NCBI GenBank assembly: GCA_025353105.1
Contig: JANXRG010000035.1
Location: 93,092-157,091, forward strand
Reading direction: 5' to 3'
DNA: 64,000 nt
From: Verrucomicrobiota bacterium
GTDB taxonomy: Bacteria > Verrucomicrobiota > Verrucomicrobiia > Chthoniobacterales > SZAS-18
Under the pieces are notes generated by a model. That model was not told where the DNA came from and made no database searches. It saw only the letters and a program-made list of their open reading frames with translations. Positions 26,378-35,085 of this stretch are shown here, piece after piece. Both the position numbers and the translations under genes were made by a program. Numbering within the stretch: the stretch's first letter is position 1; each line of letters begins with the position of its first letter.

Positions 26378-27919
26378 ATGAAAATTACCCGCGCACTTCT
26401 CTCCGTTTCCGACAAGACCGGCCTGCTGCCCTTCGCGCAACGCATGGCTTCACTCGGCATCGAACTGCTCTCCACTGGTGGAACAGCGAAATTCCTGCGC
26501 GAGAACGGCGTGCCGGTCGTGGAGATTTCCGCCTTCACCGGTTTCCCGGAAATTCTCTCCGGCCGCGTGAAAACGCTGCATCCGACCGTGCACGGCGGGC
26601 TGCTCTACCGGCGCGGCGACGCGGAGCACGAGGAGCAGGCGGTGCGCAGCGGGATTCAGCCGATCGATTTGCTCGTGGTGAATCTTTACCCGTTCGAGCA
26701 GACCGTCGCGCGTGCTGAAACGACGCTGCCTGAGGCGATTGAGCAAATTGATATCGGAGGCCCCGCCATGCTGCGCAGCGCCGCGAAGAATTTCAGATCC
26801 GTGACGGTGGTGACAGATCCCGCGGACTATGAGCCGGTGCTTGCGGAGATGGCGCAGCTCGAAGGCGGCACAAGCGAGGCAACGCGGGCGCGTCTCGCGT
26901 TGAAGGTCTTCACCGTGACGGCGACATACGATCGGGCCATCGCGTCGTATCTCGGGATGAAACAAGGCGTCGATGACGGTCCGGCGTTGGCACATTCGGC
27001 GCTGCGCCCCGCGCCGCAGATCGCGTTGCGTTACGGCGAGAATCCCCACCAGCAGGCCGCGTTGGTCGGGCCGGATTTCGCCTCCTTTTTCACGCAGCTG
27101 CACGGCAAGGAGCTTTCCTATAATAACATCCTCGATCTTTCCGCCGCGGCGGAATTGATCGGTGAATTCGACGAGCCGGCCTGCGCGATCCTCAAGCACA
27201 ACAATCCCTGCGGCGTCGGCACCGATGACGCGATGCTGCTGGCCGCGTGGCAGAAGGCGCTCGCGACCGATGGCCAGGCGCCGTTCGGCGGGATTATCGC
27301 CGTGAACCGGGCCCTCGACGAATCGCTCGCCGCCGCGATCGCCGAAATTTTCAGTGAGGTCATCATCGCGCCGGATTTCACCGCTGGTGCCCTCGCCGTG
27401 CTGCAGAAAAAGAAAAATTTACGCCTGCTCAAGCAATTGCGTCCCACGAGTGAAGATACCGCGCTGGAGGCGCGCTCAGTGGTCGGCGGCATGCTGGTGC
27501 AATCGCGCGACCGCAGCCTCGTCGCGCCGGAGAAGGTCGCGACAAAGCGCGCGCCCACCGAAGCGGAGTTAAAGGCTCTGCACTTTGGCTGGCGCGTCGT
27601 GAAGCACGTCAAGTCCAATGCGATCGTCTTCTGCGGACCCGACCGCACGCTTGGCATCGGCGCGGGCCAAATGGCGCGAGTGGACTCGGTCAATCTCGCG
27701 ATTTGGAAGGCGGGCCAGTCCCGTCTTTCGCTGGCGGGCAGCGTCGTGGCGAGCGACGCGTTTTTTCCGTTTCCGGATGGACTGGTCGCGGCGGTGCAGG
27801 CGGGCGCGACGGCGGCGATTCAACCCGGCGGCAGCATGCGCGACGCCGAGGTCATTGCCGCCGCCGATGAGCATGGCGTCGCGATGATCTTCACGGGCAT
27901 GCGCCACTTTCGGCACTGA
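26378..27919 (+). CDS. purH: Bifunctional AICAR transformylase / IMP cyclohydrolase
   Basis: A 513-residue enzyme catalysing the last two steps of de novo purine synthesis: formylation of AICAR and closure to IMP. The N-terminal IMP cyclohydrolase domain (residues ~1-195) has [31 protein letters not shown] and [16 protein letters not shown]. The C-terminal transformylase domain has [13 protein letters not shown], the KHNNPCGV motif (catalytic Lys-His) and PFGGIIAVN. It ends with [14 protein letters not shown] and a C-terminal TGMRHFRH, as expected. Length and order are normal. It is convergent with trxB, with 23 bp between the stops. Confidence 0.97.
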   Translation: MKITRALLSVSDKTGLLPFAQRMASLGIELLSTGGTAKFLRENGVPVVEISAFTGFPEILSGRVKTLHPTVHGGLLYRRGDAEHEEQAVRSGIQPIDLLVVNLYPFEQTVARAETTLPEAIEQIDIGGPAMLRSAAKNFRSVTVVTDPADYEPVLAEMAQLEGGTSEATRARLALKVFTVTATYDRAIASYLGMKQGVDDGPALAHSALRPAPQIALRYGENPHQQAALVGPDFASFFTQLHGKELSYNNILDLSAAAELIGEFDEPACAILKHNNPCGVGTDDAMLLAAWQKALATDGQAPFGGIIAVNRALDESLAAAIAEIFSEVIIAPDFTAGALAVLQKKKNLRLLKQLRPTSEDTALEARSVVGGMLVQSRDRSLVAPEKVATKRAPTEAELKALHFGWRVVKHVKSNAIVFCGPDRTLGIGAGQMARVDSVNLAIWKAGQSRLSLAGSVVASDAFFPFPDGLVAAVQAGATAAIQPGGSMRDAEVIAAADEHGVAMIFTGMRHFRH

Positions 27920-27942
27920 GAATTAGCCGCCCTCCAAAAAGC

Positions 27943-28866
27943 TCACGCGCCGAGATTCGCGAGGTATTTCTCGGCGTCGAGCGCGGCGGCGCAGCCGTCG
28001 CCGGCCGCGGTGACCGCCTGACGGTAAACGTGATCCGAAACGTCGCCCGCCGCGAACACGCCCGGCACGTTGGTTGCGGTGGCGTGAGTCTTGAGCAGAT
28101 AGCCGTTCTCGTCGGTCTGCAGCTTGCCCCGAAACGCCGCGGTGTTGGGGACGTGGCCAATCGCCGAGAAAACACACTTCACCTCAAGTTCCGACTCCAC
28201 GCCCGTTTTCGTGTCCTTCAATTTCACCGCGCGCACTTCGCCCTCGGCGGTCGTGAGGTATTCGGAAATGGTCGAATTCCAGATCGGCTCGATCTTCGGA
28301 TTCTTCAGGACGCGATCCGCCATGATCTTGGAGGCGCGCAGCTTGTCGCGGCGGTGGATGAGATACACCTTCGACGCGAAGCGCGTCAGAAACGTCGCCT
28401 CCTCGCATGCGGAATCGCCGCCGCCAACCACACACACGGGCACGTTGCGATAGAATGCGCCGTCGCAGGTCGCACATGACGTGAGGCCGTGCCCAACCAA
28501 TTTTTCCTCGCCCGGGAGATCGAGGTACCGCGCGGCCGCGCCACTGGCGACAATCAACGCGCGGGTTTCAATCCACTTATCATCGGCCTTGACGGCCACG
28601 CATCCGTCTCGCGGCTCGAACGCGGTCACTTCGGCGTAGGAGAACCGCGCGCCGAACCCCTCGGCCTGCTCCTTCATCTTTAGAACCAGGTCCGGGCCGT
28701 CGATGCCGCCCGGAAAGCCGGGAAAATTTTCCACGAGCGTCGTCGTGGTGAGTTGTCCGCCGGGCTGGCGGCCTTCGAGTACGAGCGGTTGGTGGCCGCC
28801 GCGCGCGGCGTAAATAGCGGCCGTGAGTCCGGCGCAGCCCGTGCCGATGATGACAATCTTCTCCAT
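27943..28866 (-). CDS. trxB: Thioredoxin-disulfide reductase
   Basis: A 307-residue low-molecular-weight flavoprotein that transfers electrons from NADPH to thioredoxin. The FAD motif is IIGTGCAGLTAAIYAARGG at residues 7-25. The redox-active CxxC is C131-A-T-C134 (TSCATCDGAF). The NADPH-binding motif is VVGGGDSACEEATFLT. The C-terminal FAD signature reads VFAAGDVSDHVYRQAVTAAGDG. Typical E. coli-type TrxB length. It is divergent from the ion transporter at 28978, with a glutaredoxin gene about 5 kb away at 33848. Confidence 0.96.
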   Translation of the reverse strand: MEKIVIIGTGCAGLTAAIYAARGGHQPLVLEGRQPGGQLTTTTLVENFPGFPGGIDGPDLVLKMKEQAEGFGARFSYAEVTAFEPRDGCVAVKADDKWIETRALIVASGAAARYLDLPGEEKLVGHGLTSCATCDGAFYRNVPVCVVGGGDSACEEATFLTRFASKVYLIHRRDKLRASKIMADRVLKNPKIEPIWNSTISEYLTTAEGEVRAVKLKDTKTGVESELEVKCVFSAIGHVPNTAAFRGKLQTDENGYLLKTHATATNVPGVFAAGDVSDHVYRQAVTAAGDGCAAALDAEKYLANLGA

Positions 28867-28977
28867 GGGTAAGGGTTGGGTAAGGGCGAAAGGTTGATCG
28901 CGCGCCCGCGTTGTCGAGCGAATTCAGTGTCAATTCGGCGGGGGTGGCGTTGCCGTCGCCGGATCGGTCTGCTAACG

Positions 28978-30303
28978 ATGCCGGACATGATTTCCGCTTT
29001 ATTGCTCGCGTCGTTGGCTGGCGGAGCCATCCCGGATCCGCCGGGTTTGCTAATTGTACCATTTGCGCTCCTGCTGGCGGCCATCGCATTGATGCCATTC
29101 ATCAACGGGCCCTGGTGGCACCAACACTATCCGAAGGTGGCCGCCGGACTCGGCGCACTCGTCGCCGTCTATTATCTCCTCGTCCTCCGCGCCCCGGGAC
29201 GAATGCTCGATGCCGGCCACGAATACGTCAGCTTCATTACTCTCGTCGGTTCCCTTTATGTTGTTGTCGGCGGTATCCACATCCGGGTGAAGGGCGAAGC
29301 CACGCCCGCCATCAATGTCCTCTATCTTTTGATCGGCGCCGTCGCCGCGAATTTTATCGGTACGACCGGCGCATCGATGCTCATGATCCGACCCTACCTC
29401 CGGATGAACAAGATTCGGATCTCCGCGTATCACGTGGTATTTTTCATCTTCATCGTTTCAAATGTGGGAGGTGGCCTGACGCCGATCGGTGATCCGCCGC
29501 TCTTTCTCGGCTACCTCAAGGGCGTCCCGTTTTTCTGGGTGATGCAGAATTGCTGGGCGGCGTGGGCCGTCTGCATCGGCGGGTTGTTGGCCATTTTCTA
29601 CGTCATCGACGTGCGTAGCCTCCATCGGGCCCCGGAACGCATCCAGCACGAGGTCGAGGAGCCCGAGGAATGGCGTTTCGACGGCTTGATCAACCTCGTT
29701 TTCCTTGCGCTCGTCATCGCGTCGGTGTTCGTGACGAACCCGCTTTTCCTGCGCGAGGCCATCATGGTGGTTGCGGTCGCGGGCTCGCTTTATTTCACAC
29801 CGCGCGACGTCCGCGCGGCCAATCATTTCAACTACGAACCACTGCGTGAGGTGGCCTGGCTCTTTGTCGGGATCTTTCTCACCATGGTGCCGGCGCTCGA
29901 CTTTCTGACGCGACATTCCAAGGCGCTCGGCCTCGACACCGAGCAGAAGTTTTTTTGGTTCACGGGGTTTCTCTCGGGGGTGCTCGACAATGCGCCGACC
30001 TACCTGACCTTCCTCGCGGCAGCGATGGGCAACCTTGGGCTGAGCGTGGAGAACCGCGACCACGTCCAGCAATTCATCCAGACGCACGACCATTTCCTGA
30101 TCGCGATCTCGGTGGGTGCGGTGTTTTTCGGTGCGCTGACCTACATCGGCAACGCCCCGAATTTCATGGTGAAATCAATCGCGGAAAGCATGGGCGTGAA
30201 GGTGCCCGCGTTCCTGCCGTACATATACAAGTACGCGCTACCGCTGCTCATCCCGCTGTTCGCGATCATCTCGCTCGTGTTCTTCCATTTCAAGTGGCTG
30301 TAG
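28978..30303 (+). CDS. NhaD/CitMHS-type ion transporter (putative Na+/H+ antiporter or citrate transporter)
   Basis: A 441-residue polytopic protein of the ion-transporter superfamily, with about 12 hydrophobic segments. Family motifs are ANFIGTTGASMLMIRPYL, VSNVGGGLTPIGDPPLFLGY and the late helix-break motif LSGVLDNAPTYLTFLA. I associate this architecture with the putative citrate transporter / sodium:proton antiporter family often found in PVC and Bacteroidota genomes; the ion is not certain. The ATG at 28978 is used, and an ATG at 28987 is possible. It lies 111 bp from divergent trxB and 70 bp before the FUSC gene on the same strand. Confidence 0.85.
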   Translation: MPDMISALLLASLAGGAIPDPPGLLIVPFALLLAAIALMPFINGPWWHQHYPKVAAGLGALVAVYYLLVLRAPGRMLDAGHEYVSFITLVGSLYVVVGGIHIRVKGEATPAINVLYLLIGAVAANFIGTTGASMLMIRPYLRMNKIRISAYHVVFFIFIVSNVGGGLTPIGDPPLFLGYLKGVPFFWVMQNCWAAWAVCIGGLLAIFYVIDVRSLHRAPERIQHEVEEPEEWRFDGLINLVFLALVIASVFVTNPLFLREAIMVVAVAGSLYFTPRDVRAANHFNYEPLREVAWLFVGIFLTMVPALDFLTRHSKALGLDTEQKFFWFTGFLSGVLDNAPTYLTFLAAAMGNLGLSVENRDHVQQFIQTHDHFLIAISVGAVFFGALTYIGNAPNFMVKSIAESMGVKVPAFLPYIYKYALPLLIPLFAIISLVFFHFKWL

Positions 30304-30373
30304 CGGACGCCGGTGGGAATCCGGGCTGGAGCCGCCATGCTGCCCAGGGCCGTCCACCAGTGGAACCTTGATC

Positions 30374-32632
30374 ATGATTTCTCCCCGCGGAATCCAAAGC
30401 CGCCTGCTGGAGCCGGCGGCGCTCAATCCGGATTTCGCGCGGGCCATGCGGGCGGTCCTGTCGTTCGGTCTCGCCCTGCTCCTCTTCCACTCGGCAGGGC
30501 CGAGTGTCGATGTTGCCTACATTGCGCTCACCGCGCAGGCGATCGCGTTGAATGATTTTCGCGGCGGTTATGGCCTGCGACTTGGGCTCATCGTCACGAT
30601 GGCGCTGGTGATGGCCGCTTCCGCTGTGCTCGGGGCGTTCGCGGGAGGGTCAATCGTCATGGCCATGTTCGGTATGGCGGTGGTCGCGCTGCTGGGTGGG
30701 GTCTGGCGGCATCTGAGCGCGGACTACGGGCCGCTCCTCAGCGTGAATTCGGCGTTGCTCTTCCTGCTCGCCACGGCCCCGCCCACGGCGGGGACCAGCC
30801 CGTGGCGACTGGCGGGGCTGGTGCTCTGCGGCGGTGCGCTCGCGGCACTGCTGCAGATGCTCTTCTGGCTTTACCGGCCGCAGCAACCGCTGCGCAACGA
30901 GGTGGGCGAGACTTGGGTGGCGGTTTCCGATCTCGTGGCCAGCCTGCGCCGCGACAATTCGGTCGCTGCCATCGCCAGTCCAGGCGCCCAAGCCGCCGCC
31001 GTGGCCGAGCGCGAGCAACTGCTGCGGGCCGCGCTCAATCGCACTTTCGATATTCTCGGCGCGGCCGAGGCTCGCGAGGCCAGCCCGCTGCTGGCGCACC
31101 TCGAGGAAATGCGGCGGGAGGCGGTGCATTTCGCCATGCACGTCATGACGCTGCACTCGGCGCTCGAATCGCTCGACCGCACCGAGCTCGCCCGGCATGC
31201 GCCGACGATTGATTCCGTGCTGAAGTCGCTGAGCGACGCCGCCCGCTCGGTCGCGATCACGCTCGTCACCTACGGCGAGGACAATCTTGCCCGCACGGAA
31301 TTGCGACTGCGGCGCGCGCGACATCTCATGCGCGTCCTGCGGGACCAGTTCGCGTCGGCGCCGGGCAGCCTCGCGCTTCGCCTGGTGGACACGGTACTCG
31401 GTCAAATCGCGGAAAACTTGCAGCGCATTCGCGAAGGTCTGAGCCGGACCGTTGAGCACAGCAGCACGCGTTTTAGCGTGCCGGTGAAGCTGCCGGAAAT
31501 CGGCGCGCGTTCCTTGCGCGCGTTGGTCGGGTGGACCGATCCAAGCCCCGAAATCGATCCAGTGTTGATCCGGTATTCACTGCGGCTTCTGGTGCTGACG
31601 GTTGGCGCCGTCGGGATTTACAAGGGGTTCGCGGTCCCGCGCGGCTATTGGATCGCTCTCACCGTCATCGTCGTGTTGCAGCCGGACTTTGGTTCCACCC
31701 GCCAGCGCGCGGCCGAGCGCATCCTCGGAACGCTCGCGGGCGTGGCGCTCGCGAGCGCGCTGCTTTCGATCCAGCTTCCGCTTTGGGTCGTATACGCGCT
31801 GCTCCCGCTCACGTCCTTTGGTTTCGCTTTTTACCTCCGACGCCGATATGCCGTCTCCGGTTTTTTTGTGACCGTGCTGCTGGTGCTTCTCACCGAAATC
31901 AGCGCGCCGGTGCACTGGGATTTCACGCTCGCGCGTTTGCTTTCCACCTTGCTCGGGGGCGGGGCGGCCCTTGTCGCCGCTCTCCTTTTTTGGCCCGCGT
32001 GGGAACGGGGAAAGCTGCTCGGCCTGCTCGCCTTCGCAATTCGCGCCAATGCCAGCTACCTGCGCTCGCTATTCGGGCTCGATGCAAACGTTGACCGAAC
32101 GGTCCTGTGGACGAAGCGTGATGCGGAGGACGCCAATCGCCTGGCGGCTGCGTCACTCAAGCGCATGCTGAACGAACCCACCCGGCGTACCGCGAACTCG
32201 GGACGCTACGTCGAATTGACCGCGTACAATCAGCGCCTCACGCGCGCTCTAACAGGCATTCTGGTCCATCAGCCGGATGGTACGACCCCAGACGTCGCCG
32301 CTCGTAATTCCGCGGATCACCTGCGCCAATCCGTCGACACCCTGGCCGATCTGATCGCCGTCGATGCAGGTGACGATTCTTTACCGGATCTTTCCGGGGC
32401 GAACTTGTCGGCGGTCGAAGCTGAGCTTGCCAAGGCGGATTCTGCGCTCACGCCGCTGCTGGGATCCGACGCGCCATTGCCGGCTCCGGAATCTCTTCGC
32501 CGCGAATTGATTCGCACGCAGATCGCGAAGAGCATCGCCGAGGTCCGTGCCATGTGCCTCGCACTCGAAGCGGAGTCACCGGCGGCGCGGTCCCGTGAGG
32601 AGGGAGGGACACGCTTACGCGCGGGTCCGTAG
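30374..32632 (+). CDS. FUSC (YccS/fusaric-acid-resistance-like) membrane protein
   Basis: A protein of about 752 residues with two membrane blocks separated by a cytoplasmic region. The N-terminal block holds about six helices (AVLSFGLALLLFHSA onward). A helical soluble part spans residues ~170-390. The C-terminal block contains the FUSC signature, VPRGYWIALTVIVVLQPDFG, then RAAERILGTLAGVALASALL. FUSC proteins are inner-membrane transporters linked to export of aromatic carboxylic acids in some bacteria; no periplasmic adaptor or outer-membrane partner is adjacent. The ATG at 30374 is preferred over the TTG at 30368. Its 3' end overlaps the convergent rdgB by 18 bp. Confidence 0.88.
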   Translation: MISPRGIQSRLLEPAALNPDFARAMRAVLSFGLALLLFHSAGPSVDVAYIALTAQAIALNDFRGGYGLRLGLIVTMALVMAASAVLGAFAGGSIVMAMFGMAVVALLGGVWRHLSADYGPLLSVNSALLFLLATAPPTAGTSPWRLAGLVLCGGALAALLQMLFWLYRPQQPLRNEVGETWVAVSDLVASLRRDNSVAAIASPGAQAAAVAEREQLLRAALNRTFDILGAAEAREASPLLAHLEEMRREAVHFAMHVMTLHSALESLDRTELARHAPTIDSVLKSLSDAARSVAITLVTYGEDNLARTELRLRRARHLMRVLRDQFASAPGSLALRLVDTVLGQIAENLQRIREGLSRTVEHSSTRFSVPVKLPEIGARSLRALVGWTDPSPEIDPVLIRYSLRLLVLTVGAVGIYKGFAVPRGYWIALTVIVVLQPDFGSTRQRAAERILGTLAGVALASALLSIQLPLWVVYALLPLTSFGFAFYLRRRYAVSGFFVTVLLVLLTEISAPVHWDFTLARLLSTLLGGGAALVAALLFWPAWERGKLLGLLAFAIRANASYLRSLFGLDANVDRTVLWTKRDAEDANRLAAASLKRMLNEPTRRTANSGRYVELTAYNQRLTRALTGILVHQPDGTTPDVAARNSADHLRQSVDTLADLIAVDAGDDSLPDLSGANLSAVEAELAKADSALTPLLGSDAPLPAPESLRRELIRTQIAKSIAEVRAMCLALEAESPAARSREEGGTRLRAGP

Positions 32633-33211
32633 GAAGGCAATGACCTTGGTCAGCGCGCGGCTGCGGTGGCTCATGCCGTTCTTCACCGCGGCGGGCAACT
32701 CGCCAAAGGTGTCCTGATAACCCTGCGGCACGAAAAGCGCATCGTAGCCAAATCCGCCGAGGCCGCGTTCACGGTCGATGATGGATCCCTCGACGACGCC
32801 GTCGAAACGGCCCTCGATGCAGGCGTTGCGGGCGAGCGCGATCACACAATGGAATCGCGCGGTCCGTGGGGCCGCGGCGCCGAGCTTCGCCAGATCGGCG
32901 ATGAGCCTTGCGCGATTACCCGCGTCGGTGGCGCCGGTGCCGCTGTAACGGGCGGAGTGCACGCCGGGCGCGCCCTGCAACGCATCAACCTCGAGTCCGG
33001 AATCATCGGCAAGCACCCACGCGTCCCCGATCCGCGCGGACGCGGCCAGCGCTTTGAGCGCGGCGTTGTCGGCGAAGGTCGCGCCGGTTTCCTCGACGTC
33101 GGGCCATTCGGGATGCGCCGTGAGATCGGTCACGTTCCACTCGGCCCCAAGGATCGCGCGAACTTCGGTGACCTTGTGGGGGTTGCGCGTGGCGAGGACC
33201 AGGGAGGGCAT
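32615..33211 (-). CDS. rdgB: XTP/dITP diphosphatase (RdgB/HAM1)
   Basis: A 198-residue house-cleaning pyrophosphatase that hydrolyses dITP, XTP and similar non-canonical nucleotides. The N-terminus LVLATRNPHKVTEVRAIL is the Ham1 substrate/phosphate motif. Metal and base-recognition motifs follow: EETGATFADNAALKA, VLADDSGLEVDAL and GAPGVHSARYSG. The C-terminal half has GLGGFGYDALFVP and MSHRSRAL. The ATG at 33211 gives the family length; upstream open frame belongs to a repeat-like element. It overlaps the FUSC gene 3' end convergently. The element at 33236-33484 sits 24 bp upstream of this start. Confidence 0.95.
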   Translation of the reverse strand: MPSLVLATRNPHKVTEVRAILGAEWNVTDLTAHPEWPDVEETGATFADNAALKALAASARIGDAWVLADDSGLEVDALQGAPGVHSARYSGTGATDAGNRARLIADLAKLGAAAPRTARFHCVIALARNACIEGRFDGVVEGSIIDRERGLGGFGYDALFVPQGYQDTFGELPAAVKNGMSHRSRALTKVIAFLRTRA

Positions 33212-33235
33212 GCGGCGATTTAGGAGCCTATTGAA

Positions 33236-33484
33236 ATATTGGCATGGCCCGCGTTGCTGTCGATTTTTGGTTTGGGCAAGGAGCGCGCGAAGCGGCTGGA
33301 TCCGAGGCGATCCTGCCCGAGCGCGGCGACACCGCCCAAGCCAAAAGCGGCGCAAATCTCCGGGCGGGCGGCGCTTGGGCCGTCTGCCGGCGTTGCTCGT
33401 CGGTCACGGGGTTGATGGAACCCGCTCCCTCCTCGCGCCACCGCCAGCCAGCCCAAGCGACGCTTGCGCGGGCCATGCCAGTAT
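33236..33484. repeat. MITE-like 249-bp element with 18-bp terminal inverted repeats
   Basis: The left end ATATTGGCATGGCCCGCG (33236-33253) and the right end CGCGGGCCATGCCAGTAT (33467-33484) are inverted repeats matching at 17 of 18 positions. Inside, GCCCAAGC and GCTTGGGC form further complementary arms. No transposase is encoded; open frames across it exist on both strands but look like a by-product of high GC. It fills most of the gap between rdgB and the YkgJ-like gene, so it probably supplies or disturbs the rdgB promoter. Dispersal elsewhere in the genome is inferred, not seen. Confidence 0.6.
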
Positions 33485-33531
33485 TGCGACAGGCTCCTCG
33501 CGCGAAGCGGGGAATCGCGCTAGATCAGCCG

Positions 33532-33879
33532 ATGACCGGCGCGTCTTATCTTTGCCAGCGCTGCGGCAATTGCTGCCGCTGGCCGGGCTTTGTGCGACTC
33601 GGCCTCGGGGAGGCCGAACGGATCGCAGATCACCTCGACCTGCCGATTGATGAGTTCGTGGAGCGCTTCACGCATGTTCATCCGGACCGCAGCGCGTTGA
33701 TGCTGCATTCCCAACCGAATGGTGAGTGTGTGTTTCTCGACGGGCGCAATGTCTGTCAGATTCAGACCGTGAAGCCGCGACAATGCGCGGGTTTTCCGAA
33801 CGCGTGGAAATTTCCCGGCTGGCGCGACGTGTGCGAAGCGATCGAGATTACGCCGCCGCCAGCCAGCCGTGCTCTTTGA
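33532..33879 (+). CDS. YkgJ-family cysteine-cluster protein
   Basis: A 115-residue protein with the cysteine pattern of the YkgJ/Fe-S (zinc- or iron-chelating) family. The N-terminus CQRCGNCCRWPGF (after about residue 8) is followed by GECVFLDGRNVCQIQTVKPRQC and a C-terminal cysteine in GWRDVCEA. These proteins are thought to bind metal through the eight or so cysteines; the biochemical role is mostly unknown. The ATG at 33532 was chosen because similarity begins there, although the open frame continues upstream through the repeat element. Its 3' end overlaps the convergent glutaredoxin gene by 32 bp. Confidence 0.82.
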   Translation: MTGASYLCQRCGNCCRWPGFVRLGLGEAERIADHLDLPIDEFVERFTHVHPDRSALMLHSQPNGECVFLDGRNVCQIQTVKPRQCAGFPNAWKFPGWRDVCEAIEITPPPASRAL

Positions 33880-34108
33880 GAAAGCGCTTGAGTTGGTCGG
33901 TGTCAAAATCCGGCAGCAACTCTTCGTCGGCCACGAGCGTCGGGCATTTGGTCTGGCCGGAAATCCGTCTCATCTCGGCAAATGCCGCCGCCTGGGAAAT
34001 CACGTCCACCTCATCGTAGGCGTATCCGTGCTCGTTGAGCCAGTCGACGGCCTCATCGCACCAAGCGCAGCCGGGTTTGACGTAAAGCGTGAAACGGGGA
34101 GCGGACAT
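33848..34108 (-). CDS. Glutaredoxin-family protein
   Basis: An 86-residue thioredoxin-fold protein. The redox motif is CAWC in YVKPGCAWCDEAVDWL, near residues 14-17, and the cis-proline motif reads KCPTLVADEELL. DFDTDQLKRFL matches the C-terminal helix of glutaredoxins. The motif differs from the classical CPYC. The ATG at 34108 is preferred to a GTG at 34114. It follows, on the same strand and 51 bp downstream of, a small Cys-containing secreted/membrane protein, and overlaps the YkgJ-like gene convergently. A thiol-disulfide role in the cytoplasm is inferred. Confidence 0.85.
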   Translation of the reverse strand: MSAPRFTLYVKPGCAWCDEAVDWLNEHGYAYDEVDVISQAAAFAEMRRISGQTKCPTLVADEELLPDFDTDQLKRFLKEHGWLAAA

Positions 34109-34159
34109 GGGCACGGTGCCTAACGCATTCCCACGTCGCTGGCAAGGAGGCTCTGAACT

Positions 34160-34630
34160 TCAGGCCGTCTGGCGACGCGCGCCCCGGCCGAAAAACAACC
34201 CGACGCCAACGAGCGTCCCGACCAAGGCAACGTCCACCGCGCGTGAAGTCCATTCGCCGAGCGCGTTTACCTTTGCCCCGTCGGGCGCGGGTGCGGCGGT
34301 GGTCCTGGCGGGTGCCGCATCGCGCAGCAGGCGCGAGCGATAGGAATTTGGCGTGACCGGAGCGAGCTCCGCGCCGGGTTGCGGCGTGGCCGCGGCCGCA
34401 GCCTGCGCGAGCGCGGCTTTGCTCGTGACGATTTCCTCGGATCTGGGGACCGGCGCTGTCGAGTCGCTGTACTGATCAACCAGCGCGTCGAACGGTAGAG
34501 CATTCATCGGATCCGTGGTGGTGTAACGATCCATGTTTGGACCCGACTGGCAGAAGCGACACGCGGCGGCCTGCCGGGCCGAAAGCGACCACACGGCAAC
34601 GAAGATGAGAATCGCTGCGCGCAGATCCAT
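34160..34630 (-). CDS. Hypothetical small membrane protein with CxxC-type motif
   Basis: A 156-residue protein I do not recognise. It begins with a hydrophobic signal segment (MDLRAAILIFVAVWSL). The processed N-terminus would carry a CRFC motif (AAACRFCQSG). The middle is Ala/Pro-rich and likely disordered (AAAAATPQPGAELAPVTP). A single C-terminal hydrophobic helix (VDVALVGTLVGVGLFFG) is followed by a basic tail (RGARRQ), giving a positive-inside anchor. It is therefore probably a periplasm-facing, C-terminally anchored protein. The CRFC motif and the downstream glutaredoxin make a thiol role conceivable but unproven. Confidence 0.65.
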   Translation of the reverse strand: MDLRAAILIFVAVWSLSARQAAACRFCQSGPNMDRYTTTDPMNALPFDALVDQYSDSTAPVPRSEEIVTSKAALAQAAAAATPQPGAELAPVTPNSYRSRLLRDAAPARTTAAPAPDGAKVNALGEWTSRAVDVALVGTLVGVGLFFGRGARRQTA

Positions 34631-34660
34631 GATGGGACCGTAACACCGATGGCCGGTGAC

Positions 34661-35017
34661 TCAAGCGTTGCCGAGGCTCGCCCGTTCCCTCTTCGTCAAT
34701 TTCGCAAGATTCAACCCATGCGAGGTGCGCAGCCGCTCCCGCAGCTCTGACTCGTCCATTGCGATCGGATCTGTCACCGCAACCCATTTGGCGCGTTGCA
34801 GATACGGTGCCGGGATGATTCCGGCGCGACCGATCAGTTCCTCAAATTCGGCCGGCTCCGCCTTGAACGAGATTCGGCCCAGCGTGGCGCCGTCGACCGA
34901 ACAAACGGCAAACATCCGCAATTCCCGAATCTTGAAGACTAGATCGTCGCCCCACTGCCGGCGCACGGTCGCGTACGGCAGGCTGAGCAGAAACCGGCGC
35001 AGGCTCTCGAGCTGCAT
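34661..35017 (-). CDS. MmcQ/YjbR family DNA-binding-like protein
   Basis: A 118-residue protein of the MmcQ/YjbR fold. The pattern LRRFLLSLPYATVRRQWG, VFKIRELRMFAVCSVDG, ISFKAEPAEFEELIGRAG and APYLQRAKWVAV follows the family closely (including the 'P...W' core). The fold is CyaY-like; DNA binding is suggested for some members but the function is not established. The ATG at 35017 matches the family start. It is divergent from the aldose epimerase gene, with 68 bp between the starts. Confidence 0.82.
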   Translation of the reverse strand: MQLESLRRFLLSLPYATVRRQWGDDLVFKIRELRMFAVCSVDGATLGRISFKAEPAEFEELIGRAGIIPAPYLQRAKWVAVTDPIAMDESELRERLRTSHGLNLAKLTKRERASLGNA

Positions 35018-35085
35018 GACGTGGACATGGTAACGAATGGAAGATGGGTTGGACAAGGGCGCGCGTTTTCCCGCAGACTTGGCGC

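Noticed and set aside
33244..33531. Upstream extension of the YkgJ-like gene through the repeat element
   Set aside because: YkgJ similarity starts near the ATG at 33532, and the upstream part lies within the inverted-repeat element.
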